From Mycolicibacter acidiphilus (GTDB lineage: Bacteria > Actinomycetota > Actinomycetes > Mycobacteriales > Mycobacteriaceae), in contig NZ_JAHCLR010000021.1 in NCBI RefSeq assembly GCF_018455725.1, forward strand, positions 35,033 to 99,032: DNA of 64,000 nt. Reading direction: 5' to 3'. Below, in pieces: positions 59,225 to 64,000 of the stretch. The notes beneath the pieces were generated by a model. It saw only the letters and a list, made by a program, of their open reading frames with translations. It ran no database searches and was not told the origin of the DNA. How positions within the stretch are numbered: position 1 is the first letter of the stretch; every line of letters begins with the position of its first letter. A program made the translations under genes and the position numbers.

Positions 59225-59980
59225 ATGACCGGTCCCTCAGCGGCAGCCGACGGATTCCCTTCGTGGATCGGCCGGTTCGCCGACACCTCGCCCACCGCCG
59301 TACCGACCCTGGTGTTCCCCCACGCGGGCGGTGCCGCGGTCAACTATCGCCCGTTCGCGCTGGCGTTGACGGCCGCCGGCGCCAACGCCTACGTCATGCA
59401 GTACCCGCACCGGGCGGACCGGTACCGGGAACCGGCCGCCGAGACGCTCCCCGACCTGGCGGCCAGCCTGTTCGACGCCGCGCCGTGGCACACCCTGGGC
59501 CCGCTGCGTCTGTTCGGCCACAGCATGGGATCGGTGGTGGCGTTCGAGTTCGCGCGACTCGCCGAAGCACGCGGCGTCGAGATTCAGCGGCTGTGGGCAT
59601 CCGCCGGTCCAGCCCCCGCAACGGTCGCGGGCCTGCGCAAGCCGTCGACCACGGATGCGGCACTGCGCGCCGAACTCACCGAACTCGGCGGCACCGACCC
59701 GCGCATCCTGGCCGACGAGGAATTCCTCGCCATGCTGCTGCAACCGGTGCGCGCCGACTACCTGGCGTTCAACCGCTACCAGTGCGCCCCCGGTGTGACG
59801 ATCGGCGCCCCGATCAGTGTGCTCGGTGGCCGCACCGATGACCGGATCCGTCCGGATCTGTTGCAGGGCTGGACTGATCACACCACCGGCGACTGCACCG
59901 TGACGATGTACGACGGCGGGCACTTCTACCACTACGAGCACATCGAGACGCTGGCCGGGCGGGTCGTCGCCGACTCCTGA
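59225..59980 (+). CDS. Type II thioesterase (TesA/GrsT-like)
   Basis: A 251-residue alpha/beta hydrolase of the stand-alone thioesterase family that clears or releases acyl chains from polyketide or peptide synthases. The nucleophile elbow is LRLFGHSMGSVVAFEFARL (Ser near residue 100), the typical start LVFPHAGGAAVNYRPFA gives the oxyanion hole, and the catalytic His is in DGGHFYHYEH, with the Asp in GGRTDDRI. AACAGGAGATGGA before the ATG at 59225 holds a good ribosome site. No synthase gene is adjacent; the polyketide synthase at the left edge is about 50 kb away. Confidence 0.9.
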   Translation: MTGPSAAADGFPSWIGRFADTSPTAVPTLVFPHAGGAAVNYRPFALALTAAGANAYVMQYPHRADRYREPAAETLPDLAASLFDAAPWHTLGPLRLFGHSMGSVVAFEFARLAEARGVEIQRLWASAGPAPATVAGLRKPSTTDAALRAELTELGGTDPRILADEEFLAMLLQPVRADYLAFNRYQCAPGVTIGAPISVLGGRTDDRIRPDLLQGWTDHTTGDCTVTMYDGGHFYHYEHIETLAGRVVADS

Positions 59981-59988
59981 CCCGGGGC

Positions 59989-62900
59989 TCACGCCTTCGC
60001 GATCGACACCCGCACCCCGTCGCCGATCTCGGCGGCGCCCTCACCGGGTTCACCGAACTCGAAGCCGGTGGCGAGGATCTCCCCCGCCATCAGTTCGCGA
60101 TGCGTGCGCGCGCACTCAGCCCGCGCAGGCGGCACCGCCATCACCACGGTGATCCGGTCGGAGACGTCCAGGCCGGAGGACTTGCGCAGTTCCTGCAGTT
60201 CCCGAATGCGGTCCTTGGCCCAGCCCTCAGCTTCCAACTCCGGGGTGACGGTGCCGTCGAGCACCACCAGGCCCGCGCCGGCGGGCAGTGCGGTGGTGAA
60301 CTCCGGGTCGGCGGCAACCAGTTTCGAGGTGAACTCACCGGGTTGCAGGGTGACCGGCCCGGCGGCCAGGGTGCCGTCGGCGTTGACGACGCCCTCGCCG
60401 GCCTTCACCGCCTTGATCGCGGCCTGCACGTCCTTACCGATCCGGGGCCCGGCGACCTTCGCGTTCACCGCCAGTTCGAACCTGGCGTAGCCGGCGACGT
60501 CGTCGGTGAGCTCAACGCCCTTGACGTTCAACTCGTCGGCGATCAGCTCGGCGAACGGTGCCAGTCGCTGCGAATCCTCCACGGCCACCGTGATTTTCGG
60601 CAGCGGCAGCCGGACCCGCAGCTTGTGCGCCTTACGCAGCGACGACGCCGCCGAGCACACCTCGCGCACCTGGTCCATCGTGGCGGCCAGGTCCGGGTCG
60701 GCCGGGATGATGCCGGGCTCCGGCCAGTCCGTCAGGTGCACCGACCGCTGCCCGGTCAGCGAGCGCCAGATCTTCTCGACGGTCAGCGGCAGCAGCGGGG
60801 CCGCCAGCCGGCAGATCACCTCCAGCACAGTGTGCAGGGTGTCGACGGCGTCGGCGTCCTCGTCCCAGAACCGTTGCCGTGAGCGCCGCACGTACCAGTT
60901 CGTCAGCGCCTCGGTGAACAGCCGCAGGTCCTCACACGCCCCGGAGATGTCGCAGACGTCGAGCCTGGCGGTCAGGTCGTCGCGCAGCACTGCCAGCTTC
61001 GCGAGGATGTAGCGGTCCAGGACATGCTGCGAATCGGTGCGCCACACACCGACTTTCGGGGCGTAGAGCGCCAGGAAGCTGTAGGCGTTCCACAGCGGCA
61101 GCATCACCTGCCGCACGCCCTCGCGGATACCGGGTTCGGTGACGATCAGGTTGCCGCCGCGCAGGATCGGCGAGGCCATCAGGAACCAGCGCATGGCGTC
61201 GGAGCCGTCGCGGTCGAAGACCTCGCTCACGTCCGGGTAGTTGCGCAGCGACTTGCTCATCTTCTGACCGTCGCTGCCGAGCACGATCCCGTGCGACACA
61301 CAGGTTTTGAACGCCGGCCGATCGAACAGCGCGGTCGCCAGCACGTGCAGCGTGTAGAACCAGCCGCGGGTCTGCCCGATGTACTCCACGATGAAGTCGC
61401 CCGGATAATGCGAATCGAACCAATCGGTGTTCTCGAACGGGTAGTGCACCTGGGCGTAGGGCATCGAACCGGAGTCGAACCACACGTCGAGCACGTCCGG
61501 GATCCGGCGCATCGTCGACTTCCCGGTCGGGTCATCGGGATTGGGCCGGGTCAGCTCGTCGATGTAGGGCCGGTGCAGGTTGTCCGGGCGCACCCCGAAG
61601 TCGCGCTCCAACTCGTCGAGGCTGCCGTAGACGTCGATGCGCGGATAGGCCGGGTCGTCGGAGCGCCACACCGGAATCGGAGTGCCCCAGTAGCGGTTCC
61701 GCGAGATCGACCAGTCCCGCGCCCCGGCCAGCCACTTGCCGAACTGACCGTCCTTGACGTGTTCGGGATACCAGGTGATCTGCTGGTTGAGCTCGACCAT
61801 CCGGTCGCGGAACTGCGTGACCTTGATGAACCACGACGACACCGCCTTGTAGATCAGCGGATTCCGGCACCGCCAGCAGTGCGGGTAGGGGTGCTCGTAG
61901 GTCTCGTGACGCACCAGCACCGCGCCGCCCGCCGCGGCAGGACCGGCCGAGTTCTTCAGGTCGGCGATGATCGCCTTGTTGGCGTCGAAGACCTGCTGGC
62001 CGGCGTAGTCGGGAACGGTCGCGTCGAAACGCCCCTTGGCGTCCACCGGGGTGACCGGGGTGATCCCGACCGGGTCGGTCGTGGCCTTGTCGTCCTCACC
62101 GTAGGCCGGGGCCAGGTGCACGATCCCGGTGCCGTCCTCGGTGGAGACGAAATCGGCGGCGAGCACCTGAAAACTGTTGGCGGCGTCGGCGAAGAACGGA
62201 AACGGCGGTGTGTAGCGCCGGCCCACCAGGTCGGCGCCGAGGTAGCTGCGAAGCACCTCGGGCTCCTCACCGAGTTCGCGGGCGTAGTGGCCCAGGCGGG
62301 CCTCCGCCAGCAGGTAGCGGTGCTCCCCCGCCGCGACCAGCACGTAGGTCACCTCCGGGTTGACCGCGACCGCCTGGTTGGACGGCAGCGTCCACGGGGT
62401 GGTCGTCCAGACCAGCAGGTGCGCCCCGGAAAGGTCCGGATCATCGGCGGCGAACGCGAACCCGACGGTCAGTGCCGGGTCCTGCCGGCTCTGGTAGACG
62501 TCGTCGTCCATCCGCAGTTCGTGGTTGGACAGCGGGGTCTCGTCGCGCCAGCAGTACGGCAGCACCCGGTAGCCCTCATAGGCCAGGTCCTTGTCCCATA
62601 GCTGCTTGAACGCCCACAGCACCGATTCCATGAACGGCAGATCCAGTGTCTTGTAGTCGTTGTCGAAGTCGACCCAGCGGGCTTGGCGGGTGACGTAGGC
62701 CTGCCATTCGTCGGTGTAGCGCAGCACCGAGTCGCGGCACGCCTGATTGAACGCGGCGATGCCCATCGCGTCGATCTGCGACTTGTCGGTGATGCCCAGC
62801 TGACGCTCCACCTCGAGCTCGGCGGGCAGGCCGTGGGTGTCCCAGCCGAACCGGCGCTCCACCTTGTATCCGCGCATGGTCCGGTACCGCGGCACGATGT

Positions 62901-63108
62901 CTTTGACGTAGCCGGTGAGCAGATGTCCGTAGTGCGGCAGCCCGTTGGCGAACGGCGGGCCGTCGTAGAACACGTACTCCTCGGCGCCGTCGCGGCCGGC
63001 GATGCTGGCCCGGAACGTGTCGTCGGCGGCCCAGTAGGCCAGCACCTCGGTCTCCAGCGCCGGGAAGTCCGGCGAGCCCGAGTGTTTGGGGTATGCGTCG
63101 TGGGTCAC
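59989..63108 (-). CDS. ileS: Isoleucyl-tRNA synthetase
   Basis: A 1039-residue class I synthetase. The HIGH motif appears as HYGH (residues 59-62, in [17 protein letters not shown]) and the KMSKS loop near residue 616 ([12 protein letters not shown]). The editing domain (from about residue 230: [20 protein letters not shown]) and anticodon-binding region are complete. The length and the [14 protein letters not shown] segment fit the long, eukaryote-like IleS type found in mycobacteria. Start GTG 63108, with CGGAGA about 9 bases upstream; that ribosome site is part of the T-box leader. Confidence 0.97.
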   Translation of the reverse strand: MTHDAYPKHSGSPDFPALETEVLAYWAADDTFRASIAGRDGAEEYVFYDGPPFANGLPHYGHLLTGYVKDIVPRYRTMRGYKVERRFGWDTHGLPAELEVERQLGITDKSQIDAMGIAAFNQACRDSVLRYTDEWQAYVTRQARWVDFDNDYKTLDLPFMESVLWAFKQLWDKDLAYEGYRVLPYCWRDETPLSNHELRMDDDVYQSRQDPALTVGFAFAADDPDLSGAHLLVWTTTPWTLPSNQAVAVNPEVTYVLVAAGEHRYLLAEARLGHYARELGEEPEVLRSYLGADLVGRRYTPPFPFFADAANSFQVLAADFVSTEDGTGIVHLAPAYGEDDKATTDPVGITPVTPVDAKGRFDATVPDYAGQQVFDANKAIIADLKNSAGPAAAGGAVLVRHETYEHPYPHCWRCRNPLIYKAVSSWFIKVTQFRDRMVELNQQITWYPEHVKDGQFGKWLAGARDWSISRNRYWGTPIPVWRSDDPAYPRIDVYGSLDELERDFGVRPDNLHRPYIDELTRPNPDDPTGKSTMRRIPDVLDVWFDSGSMPYAQVHYPFENTDWFDSHYPGDFIVEYIGQTRGWFYTLHVLATALFDRPAFKTCVSHGIVLGSDGQKMSKSLRNYPDVSEVFDRDGSDAMRWFLMASPILRGGNLIVTEPGIREGVRQVMLPLWNAYSFLALYAPKVGVWRTDSQHVLDRYILAKLAVLRDDLTARLDVCDISGACEDLRLFTEALTNWYVRRSRQRFWDEDADAVDTLHTVLEVICRLAAPLLPLTVEKIWRSLTGQRSVHLTDWPEPGIIPADPDLAATMDQVREVCSAASSLRKAHKLRVRLPLPKITVAVEDSQRLAPFAELIADELNVKGVELTDDVAGYARFELAVNAKVAGPRIGKDVQAAIKAVKAGEGVVNADGTLAAGPVTLQPGEFTSKLVAADPEFTTALPAGAGLVVLDGTVTPELEAEGWAKDRIRELQELRKSSGLDVSDRITVVMAVPPARAECARTHRELMAGEILATGFEFGEPGEGAAEIGDGVRVSIAKA

Positions 63109-63350
63109 GGTGTCGTCTCCGGTCTGCGACTGCCTGCAGCGGGGACGACGACGCGCGGGCTGCGCGAGCGCCGCGGTACCACCCCGCTTGCCGCACGCAC
63201 CGTACGACCGCTCGAAATCGGCTGTGACGGGCCGCCCCGTTCGGTTCTACTGGGCTCGGCGGTAAGACGCTGAGCTGTTCTTCCGAAGGCTCCCCGGTGA
63301 TGGCCGGATCAACGCCGCTGGCAGTGATCTTAGGGCCTGGATGCCGGCCT
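63109..63350 (-). promoter_or_regulatory. T-box leader controlling ileS
   Basis: On the minus strand the leader contains the T-box core GGGGTGGTACCGCGGCGC (TGGTACCGCG at 63181-63172). About 110 bases upstream is the Stem I specifier region GATCCGGCCATCACCGGGG, where ATC (63301-63299) is the isoleucine codon expected to pair with tRNA-Ile. The conserved GAGCCTTCGGAAGAAC segment follows. The core lies about 65 bases before the GTG with no terminator U-run between, so control is probably translational, as described for actinobacterial ileS T-boxes. The 5' limit is approximate. Confidence 0.88.
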
Positions 63351-63426
63351 TGCGCAGCCCGCCCGGCTCCTGCGACGCTCGTGGGTGTGATCGGGCTCCG
63401 ATAAGTTCGCTGCGCCCCGTCGGCTG

Positions 63427-63550
63427 AGTTCGCCGATTCGCGTTCCTCGGTAACAGCCAACACGAGAACCACATCATCGCTGGCGCTCGTCAGGCCGCGG
63501 ACACGAACGTGAACGACGTCGTGGCCTGCTTCGGTGAGGAAATCGGCCGC
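63427..63550 (-). pseudogene. Remnant of a DUF5615-like (PIN-like) toxin gene
   Basis: One frame on the minus strand reads AADFLTEAGHDVVHVRVRGL then TSASDDVVLVLAVTEERES, resembling the central part of DUF5615 PIN-like proteins (GHDVVHVRDxGLxxASDDxVL). The N-terminal strand with the first catalytic Asp and the C-terminal half are missing, and the open frame continues into unrelated T-box sequence. Together with mazEF to the right, this 280-base stretch looks like toxin-antitoxin debris. No other gene is visible between 63351 and 63628. Confidence 0.55.
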
Positions 63551-63628
63551 CTCGGCCGTGTATCGCTGCGAGTCGCTCGTCGCTGCGCCCGACCCGAAGT
63601 GCATACCAAACCGGTACCGTTCCGTGAA

Positions 63629-63865
63629 GTGAGTACACAAATCGCTGTCCGTCTACCCGACGACATCGTCGGCTTCATCGATAAGGAAGTGCGGGGGCAG
63701 AATGCTCGCAACCGCGCCGCTGTCGTGGTGCGGGCGCTGGAACGGGAACGCCGCCGGCGGCTCGCCGAACGCGACGCGGAAATCCTCGCTGCCGACACAG
63801 CAGTACCGAGCGATCTAGATCCGTTAGCCGCTCACTCCGCTCGCACAGTCCTCGATATCGACTGA
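63629..63865 (+). CDS. mazE: MazE-type antitoxin
   Basis: A 78-residue ribbon-helix-helix antitoxin. The DNA-binding part is STQIAVRLPDDIVGFIDKEV followed by NRAAVVVRALERERRRRLAE. The acidic C-terminus (DAEILAADTAVPSDLDPLAA) is the probable toxin-neutralising segment. It resembles MazE3 of M. tuberculosis. The GTG at 63629 gives the usual family start and has TACCGT 8 bases upstream. Its stop overlaps the mazF ATG by one base (TGATG). Confidence 0.85.
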   Translation: MSTQIAVRLPDDIVGFIDKEVRGQNARNRAAVVVRALERERRRRLAERDAEILAADTAVPSDLDPLAAHSARTVLDID

Positions 63866-63972
63866 TGAGACCTATCCACATCGCTCAGCTCGACAAGGCT
63901 CGGCCCGTTCTGATTCTCACCCGCGAGGTCGTGCGCCCGCATCTCACCAACGTCACCGTCGCCCTGAGGTGA
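63865..63972 (+). pseudogene. mazF: Truncated mazF-type toxin
   Basis: The frame encodes 35 residues, MRPIHIAQLDKARPVLILTR then EVVRPHLTNVTVA, matching from memory the N-terminus of MazF3-type endoribonucleases almost exactly. Where the family continues PITSTxRGL, this sequence reads LR and stops (TGA 63970-63972). The full protein is about 100 residues, so two thirds are missing. The following 28 bases do not resemble mazF and may be the end of an insertion sequence. The window ends before this can be settled. Confidence 0.75.
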
Positions 63973-64000
63973 GCCCCTCGTAGTGGTCCAGTTGTTGTGC

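Noticed and set aside
62576-63640. A 354-codon minus-strand frame covering the ileS start and leader
   Set aside because: It joins the DUF5615-like fragment, the T-box leader and an out-of-frame part of ileS; it is not one gene.

Overview
This is a high-GC, gene-dense actinobacterial chromosome segment, almost certainly from a mycobacterium. The evidence is gene order. Read right to left, the core follows the Mycobacterium tuberculosis block ileS - dinX - ansA - lspA - rluD-like - dnaE1 - fadD11 - ddn-like - ilvA - vapBC - treY - acyltransferase - ripD - bioA - bioF - bioD - RNA ligase-like - bioB - bsaP - lipase - nrtR - nadABC - hisDCBHA - impA - hisFI - bcpB (about Rv1536 to Rv1608). GTG starts, 1-4 base stop/start overlaps and leaderless promoters fit the same group. 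The species cannot be fixed from sequence alone. Gene-order comparisons here are from memory, not from a search.

Layout. 1-9.7 kb: the 3' part of a modular type I polyketide synthase (AT-KR-ACP, then KS-AT-DH-ER-KR-ACP), facing a GAP/Sap-type membrane protein and a UMF1-type transporter. 11.7-15.3 kb: a peroxiredoxin, an APH-fold kinase and two coiled-coil, DivIVA-like genes. 15.3-21.7 kb: the histidine operon (hisD-C-B-H-A-impA-F-I), almost entirely overlapping. 21.7-26.9 kb: two tandem deazaflavin-type reductases, then nadC-nadB-nadA controlled from a palindrome shared with the divergent Nudix regulator nrtR. 26.9-34.7 kb: lipase, DUF2567 membrane protein, bsaP, bioB, the TetR regulator bioQ with its operator, an RNA ligase-like protein and bioD-bioF-bioA. 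bioF carries three in-frame 57-bp repeats.

34.8-46.2 kb: an envelope and sugar block (ripD, OatA-like acyltransferase, treY without treX or treZ), a VapBC-type pair, ilvA, a ddn-like reductase, a DUF488 gene that appears to begin at ACG, fadD11 and an enoyl-CoA hydratase. 46.3-53.5 kb: a methyltransferase, two tandem secreted proteins of an unrecognised family with matching upstream elements, dnaE1 and a PE-PPE-domain hydrolase. 53.5-63.1 kb: dodecin, a methyltransferase, rluD-like, lspA, ansA, dinB, an inserted methyltransferase plus type II thioesterase, and ileS behind a T-box leader. The right edge holds remnants and genes of toxin-antitoxin type: a DUF5615-like fragment, mazE, and a mazF cut short near its 35th codon.

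The clearest regulatory circuits are NrtR over NAD synthesis, BioQ over biotin synthesis, and an isoleucine T-box over ileS. The most unusual items are the triplicated in-frame repeat in bioF, the tandem secreted paralogues with duplicated promoters, the paired DivIVA-like genes, the orphan treY, and the ACG start.
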